From contig OX638131.1 in assembly GCA_951804985.1 (NCBI GenBank), positions 104,056,464 to 104,120,463 on the forward strand: 64,000 nt of DNA, read 5' to 3'. The notes beneath the pieces are model-generated. The model made no database searches. It was given only the letters and a program-made list of their open reading frames with translations, and was not told where the DNA came from. Positions 11,237 through 24,600 of the stretch are shown here, one piece after another (within the stretch, counting starts at the first letter, position 1; each line of letters begins with the position of its first letter). Origin of the DNA: Dryomyza anilis (Eukaryota; Arthropoda; Insecta; Diptera; Dryomyzidae). The position numbers were made by a program, and so were the translations under genes.

Positions 11237-13264
11237 CAGTGATGCCAACTCATATTTTTATTTTCCCTGATATTCTTAGCAAAATTCCCCAATTGACTAT
11301 AAAATTCCCAGCACAAAAGTAATTTAAATACAACAAGAATAAATAGTGTTTTCACTACACAGAAAATAAAACGTAAATATAGCCAAAAAGGTACATCCAC
11401 ACAATCAAATTATTGCTAAAACTGCGCCGACTAAATTATTAATTGTATTAGCGTACACATTCTTCATATTAGCAATCGCATTTGCTGGCAACAGCTATGT
11501 GTATTCGCATACCTTGTTGATGTTATAGCAGTGCGTGGTCACTATTGCAGTGAGTGGTAGATGTAGCAGTGCGTGGTCGCTATAACAGTGCGTGGTGTGT
11601 TTTCGTGTACTCGCTTACAGCGCTGGTTAATTTAGTGGATAGGTGAAATTGGTGGAATTCGCTTAGAATTAGAATTTATAGTTGGCGGTTGGCGCTCATA
11701 TCAGTTCACATTTGGTTCATGTCAAAAGAAACGCTTATAGAGTTTGATCATACTCTATTGGTGTCGTTGAAAATGATGATGATGGCAATAGTTGCATATT
11801 TAATTATGCTTCTTCATCAGAAAAGTATATTTGTGATATACGTTCACAAGAATTTATATTATTCTTTTTTAATAAACTAAAAAAAGAATTACAAGAATAC
11901 TGTGAAAATACAAAAATGCTTTTAAAACGTCGACCATACAAATTAAATAATTTGCTACTTAAGCAAAATCATTTATTGGTATATTTTTGGACGCAAATAA
12001 CATTTTTAGCGAATGTGTTTGCTCAATACATGAAAATGGCAAAAATGTCATTGCTAGACCAATGAATGGTGTACAATTAATTTTGATTGCTGTATTTACG
12101 TCTTTTATTTTTTTCTGTGTACATTTTAATTCAAAATCGAAATAATCCATAGGACAAATATTACGCAATATGTTATTGATTTAATATGTTTTTTTTTTAA
12201 TTTCTTAATTTCCCTAAATTTCGAATGACATTTATCAGCCGTTATAAATTGAGAAAAATTATTTGTTATTACCAAGTTGTGCTATATTTATTAATTAAGG
12301 TCCAGTTTTTCAGTGAATGTTTAAACTTAGCTTAAATAAATATTTCAAAATTATATAGTTTTAAATCAAAATGTCCGACTTTCTTTAAACTTTACCAATA
12401 GATAGATGGACAATTAGTACTCAGTTAATATGTAATTTTAAATATATGTAAAATATTGACTATAATGTGACAAAAAAAAATGGATTATTTTAAACAAATT
12501 AAATATATTAAACTTTGTTTAAAATAGTATTGAAAATGGGCACGATAAAAATATTTTGGAATATGAGCAAACTATTTCGAAAATTAAATTTAACCATTTA
12601 AAGACCTGTATAAAAAATGTGCAGTTGTACAAATATATTATTTTCTATTTTTTTTTTAAATTTTAATCATGTTTTTTACTACATTTTTGTCATTGATATT
12701 TTAAGTTTCGAAATTTTAAATTCCCAACAATCACAATTTTTAAAATACTGAAAACAATATTTTTTCTACTATAAAGGGGCATGTCAAATTTGCAGGTCTT
12801 ACATTAAGCAAAATTTTATCCTATATTTAAAAATATAACATCAGAGACTTTCAAAAAATGTTAAAAGAATTTATCTAGAAATCGTATTTAATAGATTGTG
12901 TTTATTATTAGAAGCCAAATTATGATCTTTCACATGGTTGGAATATAGAGGTATGTTCCAGTTTTCGCTCGAATCAGATTTTATCTGAAATATTCTAAAC
13001 AAACGATTTAGAATTTGAAGTTGAAGACAAAGTTTAAATTTATTTAAATGTACTAAGATATCGAATCTAAAAGTAAAAACGTTTGCTTTAAAATGTTCAT
13101 ATGAAATTCGATCAAAAGGTGGAATATGCCCCTATTTTCCAATCCTTAAAAATGTAACAGATCCTAATTTGAAATTCGCCGCCAAAAGTGGACCATTCCC
13201 CGATTACCTACTAAGACTAAAATTCCCCAAAAATTAGGGAATTTCCCTCCAGTTGACATCACTG
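11237..13264. mobile_element. Non-autonomous hAT-type element with 8-bp target-site duplication
   Basis: The element begins CAGTGATGCCAACT and ends AGTTGACATCACTG. These are terminal inverted repeats of the CAGNGNTGNCAAC kind typical of hAT transposons. The flanking 8-mers CATTGTAC (11229-11236) and CATTCTAC (13265-13272) match at 7 of 8 positions, as expected for an aged hAT target duplication. It is about 2.0 kb long with no transposase frame, so it must have been moved in trans. A short internal repeat, AGTGCGTGGT, recurs at about 11530-11600. Subterminal GGGAATTT/AAATTCCCC words are frequent at both ends. Confidence 0.8.
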
Positions 13265-13272
13265 CATTCTAC

Positions 13273-15179
13273 GTAAACTTGTTTTTAAGATCAATGCAAT
13301 TAAGTTAACCCAACTTCGTGAGTTTTTACCAATTTTTTTTCACTATTTAAGCCGCCATATTTCGGAAACCATATAAGCTAGAGGTCCCAAATTTATATTT
13401 TAGTTTATGTTTTAGTTTATGTTTAGGTACAGAAATTGTACGAAATTTATATTATTTCTGAGAGGGTACAGGAAATCCGTTCGTTGATTTAAAATGGAAT
13501 ATCCCATAACAAAAAATGATTATAATTCAAAATATTTTTTTAATTTTTAATTTTTTATGATTTAATTTTAATGATTCAATAATTTCTGAAATTATGTATA
13601 CCTAAAGGTGGCATTCCAGTCTGGCATGTCTCGAAGACCTTCGATACCTCGAAGCTTTCTCAAAAACTTTCGATCTCGTTGCTTTCTCCATTATAATTTT
13701 TAAAAATTTTCGTACATTCAAATTCTTTGACAAAATACGATATTTAAACATTTATCAAATCGATATCGCAATATCTTTCGCAGAAATCTCGAACTTTGAT
13801 CATTTTTTTTCTTCGATATTGTTCCGATTTCGAAAAACTCCCACAGAACGTTCCGATATCTACCTACCATCTAGGTCCTATTTGACGCTCGATATCGTTA
13901 CGATATCTCCATCTACTCGCATTGATCTCATAACGATATTTCCATCTACTCGCATTGATCTCATAACGATATCGATACGAATGGCATACTTGGGTAAATG
14001 TCCAATGGCAATTTCGGGAGAAAATAAAAGTTATCTGATCGATATTGATTACGAATGAATTTGAGTACACAGTTCATATAAGCACTTATGAAATGATGTA
14101 TCCCATAAAAATTCAATTAAATAGTATTATAAGATAAATATTCAATGTTAGGTGAATTTAAACATTTAAATAAAATATTAAAAATCAAACAAATGAAGAT
14201 AAATGACTCAAATATAGGTCATATCAATTTTGAATTGTTAAAATTTCAGCAATTATTAAAATGTTTAAAATATAGTTAATAAAATCTCATTCCTAAAACC
14301 ATGTACTAGACCTAGAAATAATATACAATGCTTTTTGCATAGAAACTTAAATTTACTTACCTCTATAACCGACTTTTACCACAAACATTTACCAAAAAAA
14401 TAATGCCAAAATATCAAAATAAACATTTGCACATTCATTTATTATCTAATACAAAGATATATAATTTACATAAATATGCCAGCAAAAATATTTCTAATTT
14501 ACTAAATTCAAATGCAGCACAACATTCTGTAGTTTGTGTTAAATAAATGTATAGAATATTATACCGACAGATCTCCCCCCCATAATATAATTTACACATA
14601 GTTACTATCAATTGAAATATGCATTTATTTTCCATTTATAATATTTTCCATTTATAATATTTTCGATTTAATAGCCACAAACTACAAATTAATGCCACAA
14701 CATTTCAGTTGTTGTTATGTTTCTCGTTGGTATTGTTTGAATTTTGTTTGAATTTAGTTATAATTTGTATATCTTATACATTTCAAAAGTAACTAACTTA
14801 CTGCAATGGTAAATGCTGGAATGTTTTACAGCATGGTATGGAATGCATTTAATATATTTGACTTTAATTAAATTGCACATGTGCGGTGGTAGCTAATAAA
14901 TTAAATTAAATATGTATGTGTTATGTTTTGGCTTTATGAAAATTTAATTAATTAAGTGATTTGCAGCATTGTGAAATATTACACCATGATATTATGATAA
15001 TTCATAAGTGTACTTGAGGATTAAAGTTCAACATAGTTTTAAGTTATTTTAGTAAATTGCCAAGTTAATTTAAAATGCAGTAGAAATTTTACTAAATATT
15101 TGTAAAATATTCAGCTTATTGAGAAGCATGTGATGTATTGATTACATTTAAAAAGTTACTTATAGTATTTAGCTAACAT
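13273..15179. other. AT-rich intergenic DNA with a dispersed repeat
   Basis: The block at 13620-13800 (TTCGATCTCGTTGCT, then TTTTTAAA and TACATTCAAATT) matches the block at 48660-48790 and is a decayed dispersed repeat. At 13895-13970 a unit of about 36 bp containing CCATCTACTCGCATTGATCT is tandemly duplicated. No gene was seen. Confidence 0.5.
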
Positions 15180-16760
15180 TCATCACATATATGATGTATT
15201 CATCAAATATACGTGATATTTTCATCGTATTTATGAATCTTAATGAACTTTTCACCGTATTTATGAAGTATTATTTGTTTTAATGAAGTATTCACCTTAT
15301 TCATAAAGTATTTGTCTTATTTATGACGTATTCACATTATTTATGAAGTATTCATCTTATTTATGAACGATTCGTCATTATTACGAGGTATGCATCTTAT
15401 TTGGTGAAATCGTCATCGTATACATAAAATATTCATCGTATTTATGATGTATTCATCTTTATTATTTAATCTTCATCGTATATGTGAAGTATTCAGCAAA
15501 TATTAATGAAACATTAATTCTCTTTAAAAAGTATTCATCATATTTTTGAAGTAATCATATTATTCATCTTACTTATGAAGAGTTTATCTTATTTATGAAT
15601 AGTAATTTTATTTATAAAGTATTCATAGTAATTATGAAGTATTCACCTTGTTCATAAAGTATTTGTCTTATTTATGAACTATTCACCTTATTCATAAAGT
15701 ATTCGTCTTATTTATGAAGTATTAACCTTATTTATGAAGTATTCGTCGTCGTATTGTTGAAATCGTATTATTGAAATCGTCATCGTATACATAAAATATT
15801 CATCATATTTATTAAGTATTCATCTTAATTAATTAATCTTCATCGTATTTTCCTTATATTCATCAAATTCTTATTCATCAAATATTAATGAATAATTAAG
15901 TCTATTTAAGAAGTATTCATCGTAAGTATTCATTTTATATATAATGTATTCATAGTAATTATGAAATATTCATCTTATTTATTGAAATCCTTATCGTATA
16001 TACAAAGTATTCATCATATATTTGAAGTATTCATCATATCTTAAAGAAGTATTGATCGTATTTATAAAGTATATATTAGATTTATATATATTCATCATAT
16101 TTATGAAATTTTCATCTTATTTATGAAGTATTCATCGTATTTATTAAGTTTCTACCTCATTTGTTAATTTTTAATTTAATTTATGAAATATTCATAGTAT
16201 TTATCATACCGTATTCATCTTATTTATAAAATCTTCATCGTATATATGAATTATATATGACGTACTCGTCAAATATTAATAAGGTATTAAACTTATTTTA
16301 AATGGATTCATTGTATTTATGAAGTATTCGTCTTATTTATTTAGTATTTATAGTATTTATTAAGTATTCATCTTATTTGTACAGTATTCATTTTATTTAT
16401 GAATTATTCATTTTATTTGTAACGTATTCATCATATTTGTGACGTATTCATTTTATTTGTAAAGTCTTTTTCATATATATGAAGTATTCGTCAATTAATT
16501 AGGTATTAAAAAGGTTTCATTGTATTTATGAAGTATTAATAGTATTTATGAAGTATTAATAGTATTTATATTCATATTATTTATGAAATCTGAAATAGTG
16601 TCTATAAATTAATCATCATATTTATATAGTATTCGTCTTTTTTTATGAATTATTCAACTGGTTTATGAAATATTTATCTTATTTATAAAGTATTGATTAA
16701 ATTTATGAAGTATTCATATTAATTATGAACGTATTTATGATCTGCGTATTTCTTGTGTAA
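15180..16760. repeat. 20-bp tandem satellite, ATTTATGAAGTATTCATCTT monomer
   Basis: A long decayed array of a roughly 20-bp unit centred on ATGAA GTA TTCAT, an inverted repeat with a 3-base loop. The copies differ a good deal, suggesting an old array. The stretch at about 15775-16500 recurs with the same order of variant units at 18476-19060 and 19556-19590, so the array was segmentally duplicated. Confidence 0.85.
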
Positions 16761-17217
16761 GTAAATTAAAGTATTTTCTTCAAGATATTTAAAATATGGG
16801 CTAAAAGTAACTTTAAATTAAAAACGGAAATCTAAACGATTATTTAATATCGGTATACTGAAACCATTATTATATCAAACATAAAACTAGAAACTGAAAT
16901 CGAAACAAGGCAGTAAACCGTATTCGAAACCGATATTCTATTATTATTTCAATGTTTGGTCTATGCTAATTATGAATGCTGTTTCAATAACGGATCATTT
17001 AAGACTGAAAAGAAATATCGGATTAATGGAATTAGTTTCGAAGCATGATAATTTAGTACTTTTTATTTTAAATAAATTTGTTAAATTAAAATGTTAAATT
17101 AAAATTTTGGATTTTAATATTTGTTAGATTAAAATTTCAAAATTTAAATTTTAAAAAATTGCGCGAAATTATGAAAAAGAAAAAAATGTTATACTGAAAA
17201 ATCATTATTACAAAAAA

Positions 17218-17335
17218 AGCAAGAAATATGGCGTCGCCTGATGTTCCCGTCGCTTTACTTTTGTAGCGTCTCTGTTGAAAAACCCTTGAAAAAAACTTTT
17301 GTAGCGCTCTTATTGAAAAACCCTTTACTACAAAT
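17218..17335 (-). mobile_element. Terminal fragment of the AAGGGTTTTTCAA inverted-repeat element
   Basis: It contains GCAAGAAATATGGCGTCG, CTTTTGTAGCG and TTGAAAAACCCTT, all shared with the elements at 26826-27046 and 39608-39950. Two terminal motifs lie in tandem (TTGAAAAACCCTT at 17275-17287 and again at 17323-17335), as in the 39.6 kb copy. The left arm is missing, so this is a partial copy. Confidence 0.6.
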
Positions 17336-18264
17336 GTAAAACTACTGCAAATGTAAAACTACTACAAATGTAAAACTACTACAAAGACATTTTTGTTTGT
17401 TTGTATTAAAGATATTTTTTTTCGGGTGTAAAAAAATCTCTACAATAACAATCACCACTATAACAACAGTCTCTAGTACGTCAACAACTTTTGCTAATCG
17501 TACATCAAACCCATCAAAGTTGCTGGTTTCACAATTTCAATTCAATTGAAATTTCGCAATTGAAGTGGTTTTTCGATAGGTTTTTTTTTTAATTTTTCGT
17601 TTGTTTTTTTATTATTTCCATTTTTTGTCGATGTTGTTGTCGGTTGTTGGTTGTTGCTGCTGCCACCACTGCAACACATATGCAAAAGTTGTTCGTTGCG
17701 CCACCGCCTGCTGCACTTATTTTGCGGCTAAAACTTTAATTGAGTTGAAAACCATTGCAATGCATTTGTTTGCTTGCAAGAAGCATTGCGCCAGAATTTT
17801 GTATTAATTTTTTTTTATGGTTCTGTTCGGACCTCACTCGGCAGGCAACCTCGATCCTTTGGCAGGATGTGATGGGTTGTTTTTGTTGTTAGTGTTGGTA
17901 GGCGTTGTTTTATTTTTTTTTTTGTTTTCGTAATTTTTATTTTCACTTTAATTGCATAAGTTTTGCATTCAATTTCCACGAAAACTACAACCAAATACTC
18001 GCGAGTAAATAGTAGGAAACATTTTTTGGGAAACAATTTTAGTTTTTTTTTTGTTAATTGTTAAAGAAAACTTTTCTATTTGTCGGAAAACATGGGCAAT
18101 TTTTTTTTTTCGAAAAACACCTACAGGCAATGAAATCCCTTGAAACGTTATTTTTCTTTTATAGTGAATTGTGATTGTTTGTTAAAAAATAACAAAAACA
18201 TAAATATTTTAAAAATTTAGAATTTAAAAAAATAATAAAAAATTGTTACTTACTTAAAATTCAC
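17336..18264. other. Unique sequence with a GC-richer patch (17620-17900)
   Basis: A few short repeats of TGTAAAACTACTACAAA come first. The patch at 17630-17780 is rich in GTTGTTG/CTGCTG words with short frames on both strands. No protein family or splice structure was recognised. The flanks are poly-T-rich. Confidence 0.4.
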
Positions 18265-18475
18265 TAGTTGACTAAAAATTTTCATTAAAAATGTTCACTA
18301 AAAATGTTCGTTAAAAATGTTCGCTAAAAATGTTCACTAAAAATATTCACTCCAAATAACAAATAAATGAAAATAAAAAAATGTTCACTAAAAATGTTCA
18401 CTTAAAATGTTCATTCAAAATGCTCACTAAAAATGTTCACTAAAAATGTTCACTAAAAATGTTTACTTAAATTCG
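18265..18475. repeat. 13-bp tandem repeat, TTCACTAAAAATG
   Basis: About fifteen units of TTCACTAAAAATG, clearly related to the 19-bp satellite unit AATTTTTCACTAAAAATTC. The same repeat returns after the LTR insertion at 19600-19790, so the local order is 13-bp array, 20-bp array, LTR, then 13-bp array. Confidence 0.85.
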
Positions 18476-19060
18476 TCATCGTATACACAAAATATTCATC
18501 GTATTTTACTTATATGCTTATTCATCAAATATTATTGAAGTATTAAGTCTATTTTAGAAGTATTCATTGTATCGTAAGTATTTATTTTATATATAATGTA
18601 TTCATAGTAATTATGAAATATTCATCTTATGTATTGAAATCTTTATAGTATATACAAAGTATTCATCATATATTTTCATCATATTTATGAAGTATTCATC
18701 TTATTTATGAAGTATTCATATTATTTATGAAGTATCTATCTCATTTGTTAATTTTTCATTTAATTTATGAAATATTCATAGTATTTATCATACCGTATTC
18801 ATCTTATTTATAAAATCTTCATCGTATATATTAATTATATATGACGTACTCGTCAAATATTAATAAGGTAATAAACTTATTTTAAATGGATTCATTGTAT
18901 TTATGAAGTATTCGTCTTATTTATTTAGTATTTATAGTATTTATTAAGTATGCATCTTATTTGTAAAGTATTCATTTTATTTATGAATTATTCATCTTAT
19001 TTGTAGCGTATTCATCATATTTGTGACGTATTCATTTTATTTGTAAAATCTTTATCATAT
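18476..19060. repeat. Second copy of the 20-bp satellite segment
   Basis: Same order of variant units as 15775-16490, for example CGTCATCGTATACA, CAAATATTAATAAGGTA and ATTCATCATATTTGTGACG. The segment continues beyond the LTR at 19556 with GAAGTATTCGTCAATTAATT, also present near 16480. It is a segmental duplicate interrupted by the LTR. Confidence 0.8.
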
Positions 19061-19551
19061 TGTTACGAAAAGAGGTAATTTGCCCCACTGTGCAAGCATT
19101 CAACAATAATAAATGAGACGCAAGACAATTCAGCGCACTAAGCAATGTGCGAGAAAGAGATGGAAGATCTGCACATTAAAACACATGAGTGTGAATGAGA
19201 TGCCAATAGCATGCGTCATTCACGAAACGAGTAGAAGGTTCTCGAAACAAGTCGAAGCTTGTCGAAACGTGTCGAACTGATGCATGCAGTATATAAGGGA
19301 GCCTCATCTGAGGTACAGCACTTCAGTAGTGATTGTAAAGTGGTCGAGTGCATCTCGTGTGATAAATGTCAAGTTAAATTGTGGACATGCAGCAGTTGTT
19401 AGAATTTGTTATTAGTAAAGTTGTTTATTAAAGTGAATTAATAAAGTTAATTGTTAAATTTTAATCCAAACTTAAGAGTGTTTTTATTTTGTACACAATC
19501 CAGAGATACGAACTTGTAGAACAGTTTTTCGTAGACTGAATTTTCGTAACA
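19061..19551 (+). mobile_element. Solo LTR of a gypsy-type retrotransposon, 491 bp
   Basis: It begins TGTTACGAAAAG and ends TTTTCGTAACA, so it has the 5'-TG...CA-3' ends and a longer terminal inverted repeat. It is flanked by a 4-bp direct repeat, ATAT (19057-19060 and 19552-19555). A TATATAAG box at about 19291 and AATAAAG words near 19440 fit an LTR promoter and polyadenylation region on the plus strand. No internal gag-pol is present, so it is a solo LTR left by LTR-LTR recombination. The 4-bp duplication favours Ty3/gypsy over copia or BEL; AT-rich flanks weaken that inference. Confidence 0.85.
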
Positions 19552-19555
19552 ATAT

Positions 19556-19860
19556 ATATGAAGTATTCGTCAATTAATTAGGTATTTAAAATTAGGTCAC
19601 TAAAAATATTCACTCCAAATAATAAATAAATGGAAATAAAAAAAGTTCACTAAAAATGTTCACTACAAATGTTCACTAAAAATGTTCACTAAAAATTTTC
19701 ACTAAAAATGTTCACTAAAAATGTTCACTAAAAATGTTCACTAAAAATGTTCATTAAAAATGTTCACTAAAAATAAACACTAAAAATATTCACTCCAAAT
19801 AATTAATAAATAGAAATAACATATTTTCTCTAAAAAAAAAAAAAACACTAATAATGTTAT
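19556..19860. repeat. End of the 20-bp array and second 13-bp TTCACTAAAAATG array
   Basis: About 40 bp of the interrupted 20-bp satellite is followed by about a dozen TTCACTAAAAATG units (19590-19800), then decayed units. It matches the arrangement seen at 18265-18475. Confidence 0.8.
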
Positions 19861-21684
19861 CTAACAAAGATTCATGCAAAATCTCTAAACATGTTAATTC
19901 ATAATTATATAATAAAAATGTAAATAACTGAAAATATTCATTAAAAATGTAAAAAAAAAGTTTTAAATTTAATTATTATAAATGTTCAGAATAAATCTTT
20001 TCTAAAAATTGTCATTATTAAAAATACTACAAAACTAGAATTTTGTCATGTATTTTTTTAGAATTTTTTTTTTTTAGAAAAATTTTCTAAGATTCACAGC
20101 ATTTGGAAACTTTATCCATTGTACAGTGAAAACAATTACCTACGTTTTGTGGTTAATATTAGCACGAGCATCCATGACCATGCCAAAGAATGAAAGTCCT
20201 GCACGCATATTTTGATTCTTTTTTAAAAATTTTAAAGTATTTTTTTAGTATTTAGGATTAAATGTTAAATCAAAAAATTATTTTCGGATATTTCTTTCAA
20301 AACCAAAAAAATCAGCCGGAAACTCAATTAGTTGGCATCACTATGTAGTCTTCTCTCATTACCTCGTATCGGTCAGATGCATGATAAGTCTGCTTGGGTT
20401 CAGTTTTGTATCTCTTTCGCGGTCAACCGGCCTGTGCAAAACAAAAAAAAAAGTGTCTGCTATATGTAGCCAAAGAATTCGTTTATAGCTGCACGACGAA
20501 GGACCTTTCGCATTACGTTCGGCATGTGCCCACACGAATTTCAAATAATTAAAATAAAAGCAAAAAATAAAACAACAATACTTTTTGTGTAATATATAGA
20601 GAACGCATTTTCAATACATTGTGTAGTAAAATTAAGTCAAATAAAGGCAAATGTATTTAAAAATCAACAATATGTAGTAGACCTTATTTTTTTTTCAATA
20701 CAAAGACATACATTGTTTATAATTTACTTCAGTAATATTTTCTGTGTATTAAAGACGTGGTTTTTCAGTTCATATACTTCTGATATGGCTGATTTTGATA
20801 TCAAAGAAAGCGAAAACTCAATTTCGGATTGACCTATTTTGCAGCAAACTTTACAATGATTGAAAATATTAAAATAAATGTATTAATTTTTTAAACTTAC
20901 TTCTCCTTTTGCTGGTTTTTATTATTTGCTGCTATTTTTTTAATGTACAATTTAATATATTTTGCAGAATGCAGTTGTTCTTTGAAGTTTACTTATTTTT
21001 TTTATATTTTTTTTATACTGCAGCTGTTGCTGCCCTCGTTTTTATTGTTTTCCACAAATTAGTTTTTTTTAGTGCTTGCTCAGGCTATTAAAACTAAACT
21101 TCAGTTTTACACCACATTTTCATTTTGAGTTTTTAATTTAGAACTTTTATTTATAGCTGTTGGGTTAAAGTGTTTCTAATCTTGATTTAGAAATTTTTGT
21201 GCTCATTTAAAATAATTTTTATTTGTAGACAACTATTTGGCAGTTAGATTTGTGAAGTTTTTTTGTTAATTTTAAAGGGTATTTATTAATTTTAAAAATA
21301 GTTATAGCTGTTATATTGCGTTAAAATTAACTTTAGAATATTTTAGTTTGTCATAATTATTAATTGAAAGAAAATTTAATAAAATATACTGCATTTTTAT
21401 TGATCAAATAAATAATTTCAATTTTAAAATTATCAATATCGATTCTGGAACTGTGGATCCGATATATAGACACAACAGCTGCATGGGTAACCTATAAGAA
21501 ATAAAACGCAGCTGTAATAATTGCTTTTTTTTTTGTAAAAGTTTTTTATTTCAAATTCTTAACAATCAATGATACAGTTTTTATAATAAAAAAAATACTT
21601 AAATTATTTATTTTTTTGGATAAGATTTTTTATGAATTACAAACCATTTATTGTGCGAAATATAATAAAGTTTTTAAATTTAAC
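19861..21684. other. AT-rich intergenic DNA, no gene seen
   Basis: A lone hAT-like end, AGTTGGCATCACT, lies at about 20330-20345. The GC-richer patch just after it (20345-20540) shows no protein resemblance. The remainder is poly-T-rich. Confidence 0.45.
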
Positions 21685-21694
21685 TAATTCTGAT

Positions 21695-24600
21695 GGGGGC
21701 GATTATCACAAGGCAACGTGTCTGAGTGCTTCAACATGGCGAAGCCAGCGCAATCCTTGTAGGTGTCGTCTCAAGTCAACTCACTGGTCACCAGAATTGA
21801 CAAATTGTCAAATGGTGACACCTCCACTTCGGTGGAAGTCCTCCTCGTGGAAGTCCCTGGAAACGGCGCTCTACACCACCCGGTGTAGAAGTCGGCTAAA
21901 GTGAGTGGCGAGCATCTCCCTCAGAGTGAGGGTTCGTGCGTTGGGTTTGGGTCCCACCACGGAAAAAACCTATGCGCCCAATGAAAACAAAAAAGAAGCC
22001 TCGGATAACGACCGATTACAACGATGACGACCCACGCAAACGTTTTAAGGACCATGATTTACGGATATGCACCTGGAATGTCCGGACCCTTTATAGGGAA
22101 GGTGCCTCTATCCAGCTGGCAGATGTCCTCGAAAAATATAAGGCTGACATCACCGCTATCCAGGAGATGCGATGGACGGGACAGGGCTGTTCGAAACAAG
22201 CGTCCTGTGATATCTACTACAGCTGCCATGCGGAGAGACACGAATTTGGATGTGGATTTGTGGTCGGCAAGAGACTCCGCCACCTTGTCTCTAGGTTCAC
22301 GCCCGTGGACGAAAGGCTGGCAACAATCCGCATCAAGGCTAAATATTTCCATATCAGCCTAATTTGTGCACACGCTCCGACGAACGAGAAAGATGACGAG
22401 ACAAAAGAGCGCTTCTACGAGCGCCTAGACAACGCATACGAGCGCTGCCCCCGCCACGATATCAAAATCGTGCTAGGCGATTTTAACGCCAAGGTGGGCA
22501 GAGAAGCCATCTATTGTCCCACAATCGGAAAATTTAGCCTCCATGCCAACACTTCCGATAACGGAACGAGACTAATCGACTTCGCCGCAGCACGAAACAT
22601 GGTAGTTAGTAGCACTAGATTCGAACATTTCGATATCCACAAGGCCACATGGTTGTCGCCCGATCAAAAAACTCGAAATCAAATTGATCACGTTGTGATT
22701 GACGGAAGGCACTCTTCAAGCGTGATGGACGTACGCACTATCCGAGGTGCCAATATGGACTCGGATCATTACCTTGTAGCAGCCAAGGTCCGCACACGCT
22801 TAAGCGCTGCGAAGAACGTACGGAACCAAACGCAGAGAAAGCTAGACGTCGGAAAGCTGCAATCACAACAGACAACGCAAGCCTTTTCCACTCGACTCTC
22901 ACACCTGCTTAGACAAAGCACTCCTCCTCTCGATGATATAAGCGCGCAGTGGAATCATATCTCCTGCTCTATGCGTACGGCTGCCGAAGAGGTGCTTGGA
23001 TTCCAACGCCCCCTGAGGAATCAGTGGTATGACCAAGAGTGTCGCGCGGCCACTGCAGAGAAAGACGCTGCGTACAAATCCACCCTGCAGTCAGTAGCTA
23101 CGCGAGCTGCGAAGGAGCGATACAAAGAGAAGAGGAGGGAAGAGAGACGTCTTTTCAGGCGAAAAAAAAGCGAGGCAGAAAGACGTGAGTGTGAGGAGAT
23201 TGAGATGCATGGGGACAGGAATGAGGCTCGAAAATTCTTCGAGAAAATAAGACGCCTAGCCGGAGGTTCGAAATCCGGAGCCTCTTCCTGTAAAGATGAG
23301 AACGGAAATCTAGTGACAGATATCCAGAGCACACTGAAAATATGGAGGGATCACTTCTCTAAACTGCTGACCGGTGATGATGACCTCAATTCCACCGATA
23401 GAGAAGCAAACCCGGCAACCCCAGTACTTGATGACGACGTTGAGATTCCGCCACCCGACCATGACGAGGTCAGAACAGCCATTGCTCGGCTGAAAAACAA
23501 CAAAGCCGCAGGTGCTGATGGCCTGCCTGCTGAATTGTTTAAGACCGGAGGCGAAGAGCTAATAGAGAGCATGCACGAGCTCGTAAGCAGAATATGGTCG
23601 GATGAAAGCATGCCAAGTGACTGGAACCTCAGTGTACTCTGCCCAATCCTTAAGAAAGGGGATCCCACTATCTGCGCCAACTACCGTGGGATCAGCCTAC
23701 TCAATATCGCATACAAGGTTCTATCGAGCGTATTATGTGAAAGACTGAAGCCCATCGTCAACAGACTGATTGGACCTTATCAGTGCGGCTTCAGACCTGG
23801 AAAGTCCACCATAGACCAGATTTTCACATTGCGCCTAATCCAGGAAAAGACCCTAGAAAAACAGATCGACACCTACCACCTATTAGTCGACTATAAAGCC
23901 GCCTTCGACACTCCGATAAGGGAACGATTATACGCCGCAATGTCTGAGTTCGGTATACCTGCGAAACTTATAAGACTTTGCAGGATGACCCTGAGCAACA
24001 CACGTTGCTCAGTGAGAATAGGAAAAGACCTCTCCGAGCCATTTCATACCGAACGAGGTTTCAGACAGGGTGACTCCCTATCGTGCGACTTTTTTAACTT
24101 ATTGATGGAGAAAATAGTTCGAGCTGCCGAACTCCGTCAAAGCGGCACTATCCTCAACAAAAGTGTCATGCTGCTCGCATATGCCGACGATATTGATATC
24201 ATTGGCAGGAGCACACGAGCAGTCAGCGCAGCATTCTCCAGATTGGAGAAAGAGTCGCGTCGAATGGGTCTAGCGGTGAACGAGGACAAGACGAAGTTCC
24301 TTGTGTCAACAAGCAAAAAAGAGTCCGTGCGTCTTGGACAAAAAGCTGATTTTGACACCCACAAGTTCGACATTGTGAAGGACTTCGTCTATCTGGGATC
24401 CAGCGTAAACAGCAACAACGACGTCAGCCTGGAGATCAAACGGAGAATAACTCTTGCCAACAGGTGCTACTTTGGGCTCAGTAGGCAATTGAGAAGCAGA
24501 GCCCTCTCTCGCCGGACAAAAATAACGCTCTACAAGTCACTCATCATGCCCGTCCTACTTTATGGTGCAGAAACATGGACGCTGGCCACCACCGATGAGA

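Noticed and set aside
21632..21904. 90-codon frame just before the RTE ORF as an ORF1
   Set aside because: It begins in flanking host DNA outside the element (the element starts at 21695) and shows no gag-like or nucleic-acid-binding motif.
21936..21971. GTG at 21936 as the start of the RTE ORF
   Set aside because: A eukaryotic element would use ATG; the first in-frame ATG is 21972. The 12 codons before it are taken as 5' UTR.
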